Shown piece after piece: positions 6,168-13,146 of a stretch of DNA of 18,704 nt. The notes under the pieces were generated by a model that did not search any database, was not told where the DNA came from, and was given only the letters and a program-made list of their open reading frames with translations. Source of the stretch: CAYZJK01 sp964479125. GTDB lineage: Bacteria; Patescibacteriota; Saccharimonadia; Saccharimonadales; Saccharimonadaceae. The stretch is taken from assembly GCA_964479125.1 (NCBI GenBank), contig CAYZJK010000018.1, positions 1-18,704 of the forward strand, in the 5' to 3' direction. Each line of letters begins with the position of its first letter. Within the stretch, counting starts at the first letter, position 1. The translations under genes were made by a program, and so were the position numbers.

Positions 6168-8498
6168 ATGCGACGCGAAGGAAGATACACTAAAAAGAAA
6201 GCTGGACGTTCAGCTTGGCTTAGCACTAACAAGTACATACTTTGGTTTAGAGGCTTAAAATTATGGCAAAAGCTTGCCATTATATTTACGCCAATTATTT
6301 TAGTTTTAATAGCCATTCCATTAGTAACTTATGCAGTCTTAGCTCGTGATATTGCTGATCCTGAGCGTTTGATGAATCGAAACAATACCGGTCTAGTTAT
6401 TACTGATAAGGACGGTGAGGTTATTCATGAATTTGGCCGCGCTAAGCATCGCGAGCTGGTGTCGCTTGAAGAGATGAGTCCTCAATTGATTGATGCTCTG
6501 CTTGCCTCAGAGGATAAGAACTTCTATGAGCATGCCGGGTTTAGTATTTTAAGTATCTTTAGAGCTGCTATCACCGGTGTCGGTGGAGGTTCTACTATTA
6601 CTCAGCAGCTAGCTAAGAATAACCTTCTAACTAGTGAGCAGACCTATCTAAGGAAGTACCAAGAGTTGTTTATGTCGATTGCGATTGAACGTAACTACTC
6701 TAAAGATGAGATTTTAACTATGTATCTCAACTCAGTTTTCTATGGCGAGAATGCGTTTGGCATTGAGGATGCTTCAAGAACATACTTCAATAAGACTCCG
6801 GCTGAATTAACCTTGGCTGAAAGCGCAATGCTTGTTGGACTACTACCTGCTCCTTCAATCTACTCTCCTATCTCGGGTGACCCAGAGAAGGCTAAGCAGC
6901 GACAGACTACCGTCCTAAAGAGAATGGTAGAAGAGGATAAGATTACTCAAGAGGATAGGGATGCAGCTTTAGCTGAAACGCTAGTTTACGCCGAGGCTTC
7001 AAACGGGCAGGATAGAGTGGCGCCACACTTCGTTGGACAGGTAATGGAATCTCTCAATGAGAAGTATGGTGAAGAGCGAGTCATGCGGTCTGGTTACCAG
7101 GTTAAGACCACTCTAGATATACAGGCGCAACAAACACTACAGGCGCAGGTCGATCAGAATATGAATGCTATTAGAGCTCAGAACGGATCCAATGCCGGAG
7201 CAATCGCGATTGATCCGCGCACAGGTGATGTGATTGCTTACGTCGGTAGTTATGATTACAGCGATGAAGAGTTTGGTGCGGTCGATATCGTACAGGCTAA
7301 AAGGCAACCAGGCTCAAGCTTTAAGCCAATCTATTATGCGGGTGCTCTAGCTTCAGGTACGATTACACCATCAACTATTATTGAAGATAAGCCGACAACT
7401 TTCCCTGGTGGTTATGAACCACAGAATGCGATGCGTAACTTCAACGGTAACGTGACAGTTCGCCAGGCATTAAGCTGGTCTCTAAATATCCCAGCCGTCA
7501 AGGTAATGGAGATGTATGGCTACGAGAAGTCGATTCAGACCGCCAAGGATCTAGGAATTACCACTCTTGATGAAGAAGCTGACTATGGTCTATCGCTAGC
7601 CCTTGGTTCAGGCGAAGCTAAGCTTTCTGAGATGACTAATGCTTACGCTACTTTTGCTAACGAAGGCAAGAAAAATGACCTTAACTACATTACTGAGATT
7701 AAAGATAAGTTTAATAAGGTAATTTTAAGCGGACAGACTCTTAAGAACGAACAGGCAATTAGTGCTGAAGGTGCTTATCTAGTAACTCATATCCTTTCTG
7801 ATAATGCTGCTCGAGCAGGCATGTTTGGTTCAAGTCTAACCGTTCAGGGTAAGAGGACTGCGGTTAAGACTGGTACGACAGACAACTCACGTGATGCTTG
7901 GACTATTGGCTATACACCAGATATTGCTATCGGTGTATGGGTAGGTAATAACGATAATGAAATCATGAACCAAGGTGGCGGTGGCTTAGCTGGTCCAATC
8001 TGGCGCGGCGCTATCTCTTCTCTAGCGGAAGCTCAATCAGTCAGAGACCCATTTAAGCGGCCTGGCGGCGTGATTGAGAAAGACACCTGTTATGGCACTG
8101 GTAAGTTAGCGACCAGCAGTGGTACTAATACCTATCGAGAAGTTTACCTAGCCTCAGCTCTACCAGAGTTTGGTTGTTCTGCTCAGCGTGAAGAACGCGA
8201 AGAAGAGAACCGAAATGAAGAGGAGGAAGATGACGAGGAAGAGGAGGAAGAAACTACTCCACGACAACCTAACCCTGATCAGCAAAACGGCAACAACCCT
8301 CAAAGCCCGCCAACTAACCCTGGCGCAGGTAATGATGAAGACACTGGCGAAGAAGAAGGTGACGGCGGCAATACAGATGACGAATCTTCTGGAGGCGGTG
8401 AAACTGGCGGAGGCCCTAACAACACTACCTCAGGTCCAGGCGGTGGCGGCTCTGAGACTAATCAGGGTAGTCCTGGTTCTGGTGGGTTAACGCCATAG
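6168..8498 (+). CDS. class A penicillin-binding protein (PBP1A type, GT51 plus transpeptidase)
   Basis: 776 aa bifunctional peptidoglycan synthase. Basic N-terminus, one membrane helix at about 36-58, then a GT51 glycosyltransferase domain (75-250) with the motifs ASEDKNFYEH (catalytic E115), GGSTITQQLAKN (140-151), the second glutamate E174 and MYLNSVFYGENAFGIE (185-200). The transpeptidase domain (about 340-620) has SSFK with nucleophile S383 and K386, SLN at 438-440 and KTGT at 567-570. All essential residues are intact, so it should polymerise glycan strands and cross-link peptides outside the membrane. Residues 674-776 are a low-complexity tail: first a run of Glu/Asp/Arg, then Pro/Asn/Gly/Ser-rich sequence. 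Located between ruvC and ruvA, downstream of an internal -10 box. Confidence 0.95.
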   Translation: MRREGRYTKKKAGRSAWLSTNKYILWFRGLKLWQKLAIIFTPIILVLIAIPLVTYAVLARDIADPERLMNRNNTGLVITDKDGEVIHEFGRAKHRELVSLEEMSPQLIDALLASEDKNFYEHAGFSILSIFRAAITGVGGGSTITQQLAKNNLLTSEQTYLRKYQELFMSIAIERNYSKDEILTMYLNSVFYGENAFGIEDASRTYFNKTPAELTLAESAMLVGLLPAPSIYSPISGDPEKAKQRQTTVLKRMVEEDKITQEDRDAALAETLVYAEASNGQDRVAPHFVGQVMESLNEKYGEERVMRSGYQVKTTLDIQAQQTLQAQVDQNMNAIRAQNGSNAGAIAIDPRTGDVIAYVGSYDYSDEEFGAVDIVQAKRQPGSSFKPIYYAGALASGTITPSTIIEDKPTTFPGGYEPQNAMRNFNGNVTVRQALSWSLNIPAVKVMEMYGYEKSIQTAKDLGITTLDEEADYGLSLALGSGEAKLSEMTNAYATFANEGKKNDLNYITEIKDKFNKVILSGQTLKNEQAISAEGAYLVTHILSDNAARAGMFGSSLTVQGKRTAVKTGTTDNSRDAWTIGYTPDIAIGVWVGNNDNEIMNQGGGGLAGPIWRGAISSLAEAQSVRDPFKRPGGVIEKDTCYGTGKLATSSGTNTYREVYLASALPEFGCSAQREEREEENRNEEEEDDEEEEEETTPRQPNPDQQNGNNPQSPPTNPGAGNDEDTGEEEGDGGNTDDESSGGGETGGGPNNTTSGPGGGGSETNQGSPGSGGLTP

Positions 8499-8533
8499 TT
8501 TGTAAGTGAATATATAAATAAAGAGGTTAATTT

Positions 8534-9112
8534 GTGATAGCTCATGTCAAAGGTATAGTTGTAGAAAAGTTTAACTCCAGTGTCATCGTTGATGTTCAAG
8601 GAGTTGGTTATGAGGTAACTGTACCAGCTGGTGAGTATGACAAGTTAATGCTTGATGATGCGGTTAAGCTTTACACCTACCATCATATTAGGGAGCAAAC
8701 TCAGGAGCTATTCGGTTTTAGTTCTCTAACTGCTAAGAAAATCTTTGAAATGTTAATTACTGTTCAAGGTGTTGGTCCGAAAGCCGCTATCTCTATCTTA
8801 AGTGTTGGTGATACTGAGTCGGTTCGAAACGCGATTGGCTCAAGTGATGTAGCTTTCATCTCTAAGGCGGTTGGTGTAGGTAAGAAGACTGCTGAAAGAG
8901 TAGCTCTAGACCTGCACGATAAGGTTGGTCCGGTCACCGGCTTTGCTAAGCCGACTGAGACTGAAGAGGTAAAGCCTGCTCATATTGATGATGATGCACT
9001 CCAGGCTTTAATGGCGCTAGGCTTTAGCTTGCAGGATGCTTCTGAGAGATTAGCTCACGTACCAGCAGACCTGACCACGTCTGAGCGAGTTACCGCTGCT
9101 CTAAAGGGTTAA
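8534..9112 (+). CDS. ruvA: Holliday junction helicase subunit RuvA
   Basis: 192 aa, normal length. N-terminal OB-fold (1-63, MIAHVKGIVVEKF), two helix-hairpin-helix motifs (VQGVGPKAA at about 77-85 and AVGVGKKTA at about 112-120) and a C-terminal three-helix domain (about 148-192, ALMALGFSLQDASERL) that contacts RuvB. RuvA binds the four-way junction as a tetramer and recruits RuvB. The GTG start at 8534 is chosen because AAGAGG (8521-8526) lies seven nucleotides upstream. The 35-nt gap from the PBP stop holds no terminator, so read-through from that gene is likely. Confidence 0.96.
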   Translation: MIAHVKGIVVEKFNSSVIVDVQGVGYEVTVPAGEYDKLMLDDAVKLYTYHHIREQTQELFGFSSLTAKKIFEMLITVQGVGPKAAISILSVGDTESVRNAIGSSDVAFISKAVGVGKKTAERVALDLHDKVGPVTGFAKPTETEEVKPAHIDDDALQALMALGFSLQDASERLAHVPADLTTSERVTAALKG

Positions 9113-9166
9113 ATTATTTATAATAAACGATTTAATGCACCTCAGAATAGGGGTAGTGGTTAAGAG

Positions 9167-9175
9167 TGATATAAT
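9167..9175 (+). promoter_or_regulatory. internal extended -10 promoter before ruvB
   Basis: TGA followed by a perfect TATAAT at 9170-9175, ten nucleotides before the ATG at 9186. No -35 match, but an extended -10 can act without one. No SD precedes the start codon. A second TATAAT lies at 9119-9124 without a nearby start. Confidence 0.55.
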
Positions 9176-9185
9176 GGTATGAGAT

Positions 9186-10190
9186 ATGGCGATTGAACGA
9201 CTAGTAGATGCGGGTGAAGACAACGAAGATATTGTTGAAGTTCAGATTGAAAATACCCTTCGACCCTCTACTTTTGATGATTATATTGGACAGGAAAGAC
9301 TTAAGAAAAACCTTAAGTTAGCTATTGAAGCTGCCAAAAAACGAGGTGAGCCAATTGATCACGTCCTACTTTATGGCCCTCCAGGTTTAGGAAAAACTAC
9401 TATGGCAGGTGTTATTGCCAATGAGATGGGTGCTGGATTTAGGATTACATCAGGTCCAGCAATTGAAAAGGCGGGAGATCTTGCTAGTATCTTGACCAAC
9501 CTGCAAGACGGTGATGTTTTGTTTATTGATGAAATCCACCGACTAGGCCGCACTGTCGAAGAAGTTTTGTATAGCGCTATGGAAGACTTCAAGCTAGATA
9601 TAGTTATTGGCAAAGGTCCAGCTGCTCGTAGTGTTCGCTTAGATCTACCTCAGTTTACAGTCATTGGAGCTACTACTAGGACAGGTAGTCTAGCGGCACC
9701 CCTGCGAGATCGATTCGGTATTATCCACCGCTTAGAGTTCTACACCCATGAAGAGATAGGTCAGATTATTACTCGTGCCGCGCACATTTTAGACAGTGAG
9801 ATTGATCAAGCTTCGGCTGATATGTTAGCGACCCGTGCTCGACTAACACCACGTATAGCTAATCGTCTTTTAAGGCGTGTCCGTGATTATGCTGATGTTA
9901 ATGGTGATGGCTCTATTACACCTGAGATTACCGAGAGTGCATTAACACTGCTTGAGATTGATGAGTTAGGTTTAGACGCGGCTGACAGGAATCTAATTAG
10001 TAGTATTATCTCTAACTACGGTGACAGTCCGGTTGGGTTATCGACCATCGCTGCCCTAACAGGGGATGAGCAAACAACTATCGAAGATTTTTATGAACCA
10101 TACTTACTTCAAATTGGATTCTTAGAGCGTACACCACGTGGTCGACGTGTCACTCCTCGGGCTCAGCAACACCTCGAAAAATCAGCTTAA
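9186..10190 (+). CDS. ruvB: Holliday junction branch-migration ATPase RuvB
   Basis: 334 aa, the standard size. AAA+ motor with Walker A GPPGLGKT at 64-71, Walker B LFIDEIHR at 112-119, sensor I GATTR at 161-165 and the arginine-finger segment APLRDRFG at 171-178; a winged-helix DNA-binding domain closes the protein (about 255-334, ending FLERTPRGRRVTPRAQQHL). RuvB hexamers pump DNA through the RuvA-bound junction using ATP. The N-terminal RPSTFDDYIGQ is typical. A second ATG at 9179 is in another frame. Preceded by an extended -10 box and no SD. Cytoplasmic, partner of the ruvA and ruvC products nearby. Confidence 0.97.
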   Translation: MAIERLVDAGEDNEDIVEVQIENTLRPSTFDDYIGQERLKKNLKLAIEAAKKRGEPIDHVLLYGPPGLGKTTMAGVIANEMGAGFRITSGPAIEKAGDLASILTNLQDGDVLFIDEIHRLGRTVEEVLYSAMEDFKLDIVIGKGPAARSVRLDLPQFTVIGATTRTGSLAAPLRDRFGIIHRLEFYTHEEIGQIITRAAHILDSEIDQASADMLATRARLTPRIANRLLRRVRDYADVNGDGSITPEITESALTLLEIDELGLDAADRNLISSIISNYGDSPVGLSTIAALTGDEQTTIEDFYEPYLLQIGFLERTPRGRRVTPRAQQHLEKSA

Positions 10191-10202
10191 ATATTTTATA
10201 AT
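10174..10202 (+). promoter_or_regulatory. promoter giving a leaderless PH-domain protein transcript
   Basis: TCGAAA at 10174-10179 (within the ruvB 3' end), 17 nt, perfect TATAAT at 10197-10202. The ATG at 10210 follows after seven nucleotides with no SD, so transcription should begin at or next to the start codon. Confidence 0.6.
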
Positions 10203-10209
10203 TGATTAA

Positions 10210-11052
10210 ATGGCACAACACAACCAACGATATCAATCAGGTCAAACTCCTCCTCCGCATGGGGTTCAGGAGTCAGTTGGTTCACCTCATTATGTGGACG
10301 GCCAGAAGGTTGTGTTAACTCAGTCCCATGTCACCACTAGGCCAGAGGCTTATGATGGACACGGCTTTGATCCGCGCATTAGAGCACAGTACTCTAATGA
10401 ACCTGGTGTAATCCATGCGACTAGACCCTTAGAGCCACCTAAACGAGGTGTAAGCCCTGAAATACAGGCTAAGCACGAAGAGTCAAAGAAGCGTTATCCA
10501 GGCCTTAATTTGAGCGAAGGGGAGTTCGTCTTAATCGAAGTTAAGCGTCACCTGATCGGCATTATTGCGCAGGTAGCAGCCTCAATCGTAGCTATCATCA
10601 TTCTTCTTTCATTCCTGTTTTCGTACCCAGTATTAGTAGATAGTGTGGGTTTAACTGATATAGTGCCGATTAGCTTTGGTATGATGGCACTGATCATATT
10701 TACGTTGGTATTATTCATTGCTGGTATATCCTATGTCGCTGCTTGGGTGTATCTACGCAATACTTTCTTCATGACTAATGAGAGTGTTATCCAGGAGCTT
10801 CAGTTCAATCTATTCTCACGTAAGGAGCAGACTGTTAGTCTCGGAAGTATTGAGGACGTAAGCTATCGCCGAAATGGTATTTTGCAGACAATGTTAGATT
10901 ACGGCGACATCCGACTAAGTACTGAGGGTGAAGAGACGACCTATCGATTCCATTATGTGCAAAACCCGAAGCGTCAGACTGCTATTCTAACTAATGCAGT
11001 TGAAGCTTTTAAGAATGGACGACCAGTCGAAGAAGTTGACCTGAGCTGGTAG
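10210..11052 (+). CDS. membrane protein with bacterial PH-like domain (bPH_2 type)
   Basis: 280 aa. A long polar, proline- and histidine-rich N-terminal region (1-100) of probably disordered character precedes two membrane helices at about 116-138 and 154-181. Residues 182-268 look like a bPH_2 domain: YLRNTFFMTNESVIQE, LFSRKEQTVSLGSIEDVSYRRNG, then MLDYGDIRLSTEGEETTYRF and an amphipathic C-terminal helix. The two helices place both soluble parts on the same side, the cytoplasm judging by basic residues. Such proteins are common in Gram-positives and Patescibacteria but lack a settled function. It lies 19 nt after ruvB and ends at a bidirectional terminator, so it closes this cluster. The link to recombination is positional only. 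Confidence 0.85.
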   Translation: MAQHNQRYQSGQTPPPHGVQESVGSPHYVDGQKVVLTQSHVTTRPEAYDGHGFDPRIRAQYSNEPGVIHATRPLEPPKRGVSPEIQAKHEESKKRYPGLNLSEGEFVLIEVKRHLIGIIAQVAASIVAIIILLSFLFSYPVLVDSVGLTDIVPISFGMMALIIFTLVLFIAGISYVAAWVYLRNTFFMTNESVIQELQFNLFSRKEQTVSLGSIEDVSYRRNGILQTMLDYGDIRLSTEGEETTYRFHYVQNPKRQTAILTNAVEAFKNGRPVEEVDLSW

Positions 11053-11081
11053 TCTAGAGCTAATAAAGATCTTAGGTATCT

Positions 11082-11108
11082 AAAAACACTCTGCCGGGGA
11101 GTGTTTTT
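11082..11108. terminator. bidirectional intrinsic terminator between convergent genes
   Basis: AAAAACACTC (11082-11091) pairs with GAGTGTTTTT (11099-11108), seven-base loop. The A run on one side and the T run on the other make it a terminator on both strands, serving the PH-domain gene (+) and the pilin-like gene (-). Confidence 0.9.
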
Positions 11109-11110
11109 AT

Positions 11111-11542
11111 TTAATCTTCGATTTCTACTTTCTTAATAAAGTGAGCTTCGTTTTCCAGTGTTGCCTTTAGGGTAAAGCCTTGGCATTCATTTGTCTCTTG
11201 GTCGCATCCGACTGGCTTGTAACTGTAGTCGCTATCTCGCTTAGTTAGGTTGAGATTGCTGTCGGCCTTTTCATTAATAGTGATGCCGCGGGGGTCTTTA
11301 AATGTCTCAGATGGTACAGCAGGTAGGCTCTCGGAGTCTAGTTTGGTTGGGTATGACTCATGCTCTTTGTAGTAAATCTTAGTCAGGTTGTGATAAAGAG
11401 TATTGATATCTACTTTGCGCTCTTCGTCTCTTGCAGTAGCTTCTAGTGAAGACTTCTGATTAATAAATAGTAGGCCGGCTGTGATTAGAATAACTACCAC
11501 GACTAGTAGTTCGATCACCGTAAATCCCGATAGTTTCTTCAT
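11111..11542 (-). CDS. type IV pilin-like protein (prepilin)
   Basis: 143 aa. A class III prepilin signal is clear: a short basic leader MKKLSG, cleavage after G6, then FTVIELLVVVVILITAGLLF with the conserved Glu at mature position 5 (E11). The helix continues into ARDEERKVDINTLYHNLTKIYY and a YPT segment, the arrangement of GspG/pilin-like subunits. C113 and C120 could form a small C-terminal disulfide loop. The prepilin peptidase is not in this window; the assembly operon is about 2.3 kb away on the same strand. It could be a major pilin, a minor pilin or a pseudopilin; sequence alone does not decide. A TATAAT box lies eight nucleotides upstream of the ATG without an SD. Confidence 0.9.
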   Translation of the reverse strand: MKKLSGFTVIELLVVVVILITAGLLFINQKSSLEATARDEERKVDINTLYHNLTKIYYKEHESYPTKLDSESLPAVPSETFKDPRGITINEKADSNLNLTKRDSDYSYKPVGCDQETNECQGFTLKATLENEAHFIKKVEIED

Positions 11543-11550
11543 ATTGCTTA

Positions 11551-11559
11551 ATTATATCA
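11551..11559 (-). promoter_or_regulatory. extended -10 promoter of the pilin-like gene
   Basis: On the - strand, TGA then a perfect TATAAT (11556 down to 11551); the ATG begins at 11542, eight nucleotides further, with no SD. No -35 match. Predicted leaderless or nearly leaderless. Confidence 0.6.
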
Positions 11560-11591
11560 AACTATCAGATGGTTGGGTATCAATCAGCTTT

Positions 11592-11623
11592 CAGAAAGAA
11601 AAGCCGCCCTTATAAAAGGGCGG
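11592..11623 (-). terminator. intrinsic terminator after the 86-aa gene
   Basis: Perfect 8-bp stem: + strand CCGCCCTT (11604-11611) with AAGGGCGG (11616-11623), loop ATAA. Read on the - strand it is followed by CTTTTCTTT, so it terminates leftward transcription. Confidence 0.85.
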
Positions 11624-11629
11624 GTATGG

Positions 11630-11890
11630 TTAGACAGTCTTTTCCAGGGTGACGGTGTCGATGTTAGTGTCGAAGATACGCAGACCGCGACATTCACACT
11701 GCTTCTCGAGGCTGATCTCGAGTATTACATCATCGACGTCATCATAGCCTTCAGGCTTGTCGACCTCGACGAGGTCTCCCTTCTTAGCTCGGTTGAACTT
11801 GGAGATGTTCATGTTTAGAACTTTGCCAGCCATGACGTCGGCTCGAACGTGATCAATCTCACGAACCATGACTGCGGGCTTGGTAGGCAT
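11630..11890 (-). CDS. hypothetical 86-aa protein, divergent from recA
   Basis: No recognised family. The protein is strongly charged, with no membrane helix or signal peptide, so it is probably cytoplasmic. It appears beta-rich: VLNMNISKFNRAKKGDLVEV in the middle, an acidic GYDDVDDVILEISLE segment, then CECRGLRIFDTNIDTVTLEK. The Cys-Glu-Cys pair at about residues 64-66 is notable, but two cysteines alone do not make a metal site. Support for a real gene is strong: AAGGAT precedes the ATG, a TTTACA-17-TAGTAT promoter lies upstream, and a perfect hairpin terminator follows directly after the stop. The opposite-strand frame at 11573-11818 has none of these. It shares its upstream region, including an inverted repeat, with recA. 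Confidence 0.8.
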   Translation of the reverse strand: MPTKPAVMVREIDHVRADVMAGKVLNMNISKFNRAKKGDLVEVDKPEGYDDVDDVILEISLEKQCECRGLRIFDTNIDTVTLEKTV

Positions 11891-11937
11891 TGCAATACTA
11901 TCCTTATGATGAGTCTAAGTTTCCCTAGAGTTGGACT

Positions 11938-11968
11938 GTTTAGTGTCAGTGAACACCTGACACTAAGC
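11938..11968. promoter_or_regulatory. inverted repeat between recA and its divergent neighbour
   Basis: TAGTGTCAG (11941-11949) and CTGACACTA (11957-11965) are perfect inverted arms around seven bases; pairing extends to 11938/11968 with one G-T, 12 bp in all. No T run follows on either side, so it is not a terminator. The predicted transcript start of the leftward gene (about 11964) falls inside it, so it is either an operator or a 5' hairpin of that mRNA. Confidence 0.6.
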
Positions 11969-11970
11969 AT

Positions 11971-11999
11971 ATACTACAATGTTATTGATAAATTGTAAA
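11971..11999 (-). promoter_or_regulatory. promoter of the 86-aa gene
   Basis: On the - strand: TTTACA (11999-11994), exactly 17 nt, TAGTAT (11976-11971). Predicted start near 11964, leader of about 70 nt that begins with the inverted repeat and contains AAGGAT shortly before the ATG at 11890. Confidence 0.65.
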
Positions 12000-12052
12000 G
12001 CGTAATTAAAATGGGTATTTTACAGCTTGTAGTAAATTGGTTGACCCTTGAG

Positions 12053-12058
12053 TATAAT
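12053..12058 (+). promoter_or_regulatory. recA promoter -10 box
   Basis: Perfect TATAAT at 12053-12058. No well-spaced -35: TTGACC at 12041-12046 is only six bases away and TTGTAG at 12027-12032 is 20 away. This suggests a weak or activator-dependent promoter. The leader of about 25 nt holds a strong SD, AGGAGG at 12077-12082. Confidence 0.55.
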
Positions 12059-12089
12059 AGATAGCAGACAGTAACCAGGAGGGAAGCGT

Positions 12090-13136
12090 ATGGCAAAGAA
12101 GGCAGAAGCTACTGAAGCGACAGGCAAGGGCGGTAAGTCAACTCAGAACGAAGGTAAAACTAAAGCATTAGGTCTAGCTATGGACCAAATCACCAAGCAG
12201 TTTGGTGATGGTGCAATTATGAAGCTAGGTGAAGCTAAGAAGGCTGATGTAGAACTACTGCCATCAGGTAGTCTTAGTCTAGATATCGCTCTTGGTGGCG
12301 GCTACCCTAAGGGTCGTATTATTGAGATTTATGGACCTGAAAGTTCAGGTAAGACTACCCTTACTCTGCACGCAATTGCAGAAATTCAGAAGCAGGGTGG
12401 CGTAGCAGCATTCATCGATGCGGAGCACGCTCTGGATCCAGCTTACGCTCGTAAATTAGGTGTTGATACAGATAACCTACTAGTTAGCCAGCCAGACAAC
12501 GGTGAGCAGGCTCTAGAGATTGCTGAAACACTTGTTCGATCAAACGCGGTTGATTTAATTATTGTCGACTCAGTGGCAGCACTTGTACCACAGGCTGAAA
12601 TCGAAGGCGACATGGGTGATTCGCACATGGGTCTACAGGCTCGACTGATGAGCCAGGCTCTTCGTAAGCTGACCGGTATCATTAATAAGTCTAAGGCAAC
12701 CGTTATTTTCATTAACCAGATTCGAATGAAGATTGGTGTCATGTTTGGTAACCCAGAGACAACAACTGGTGGTAACGCACTTAAGTTCTATGCTAGTGTT
12801 CGTCTAGACATTCGTCGAACTGGTCAGATTAAGGTTGGGGATGACATATTGGGTAATAGAACCAAGGTCAAGGTCGTTAAGAATAAGATTGCTCCGCCAT
12901 TTAGAATTGCTGAGTTTGATATCATGTATAACGAGGGTATATCTCATGCCGGAGATGTTCTAGACCTAGCTGTACATCACGGAGTAGTTGGTAAGTCTGG
13001 TGCATGGTTTGATTATGCCGATGCTAAGATAGGGCAGGGTCGAGACAAGACTAAGGAATATCTAAAGGACAACCCAGAAGTAATGGCTGAGATTGAAGAT
13101 AAGGTCCGCCAGAAGGTTGCCGAAGCCGACGCTTAG
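12090..13136 (+). CDS. recA: recombinase RecA
   Basis: 348 aa, standard length. A short Lys/Ala/Gly-rich N-terminal extension precedes the core. Walker A GPESSGKTT at 82-90, catalytic Glu in FIDAEHALDP (E112), Walker B LIIVDS at 156-161, loop L1 around 170-181, the hallmark loop L2 MFGNPETTTGGNALKFYAS at about 218-236, and a C-terminal domain from about 285. RecA forms filaments on single-stranded DNA, pairs homologous strands and triggers LexA-type cleavage where such a system exists. SD AGGAGG sits seven nucleotides before the ATG, the strongest ribosome binding site in the window, as expected of an abundant protein. Downstream recX begins 10 nt after the stop. No intein or interruption. 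Confidence 0.99.
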   Translation: MAKKAEATEATGKGGKSTQNEGKTKALGLAMDQITKQFGDGAIMKLGEAKKADVELLPSGSLSLDIALGGGYPKGRIIEIYGPESSGKTTLTLHAIAEIQKQGGVAAFIDAEHALDPAYARKLGVDTDNLLVSQPDNGEQALEIAETLVRSNAVDLIIVDSVAALVPQAEIEGDMGDSHMGLQARLMSQALRKLTGIINKSKATVIFINQIRMKIGVMFGNPETTTGGNALKFYASVRLDIRRTGQIKVGDDILGNRTKVKVVKNKIAPPFRIAEFDIMYNEGISHAGDVLDLAVHHGVVGKSGAWFDYADAKIGQGRDKTKEYLKDNPEVMAEIEDKVRQKVAEADA

Positions 13137-13146
13137 TTAGCTTACT

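Noticed and set aside
8170..8490. Second-frame reading frame within the PBP tail
   Set aside because: Product of the repetitive GA-rich composition; no start signals, and the PBP frame continues without break.
11573..11818. + strand reading frame of 81 codons opposite the 86-aa gene
   Set aside because: No SD or promoter, and it runs through the terminator hairpin of the - strand gene, which has full expression signals.
12041..12058. TTGACC as -35 of recA
   Set aside because: Only six bases separate it from the TATAAT, too short for a sigma70 promoter.
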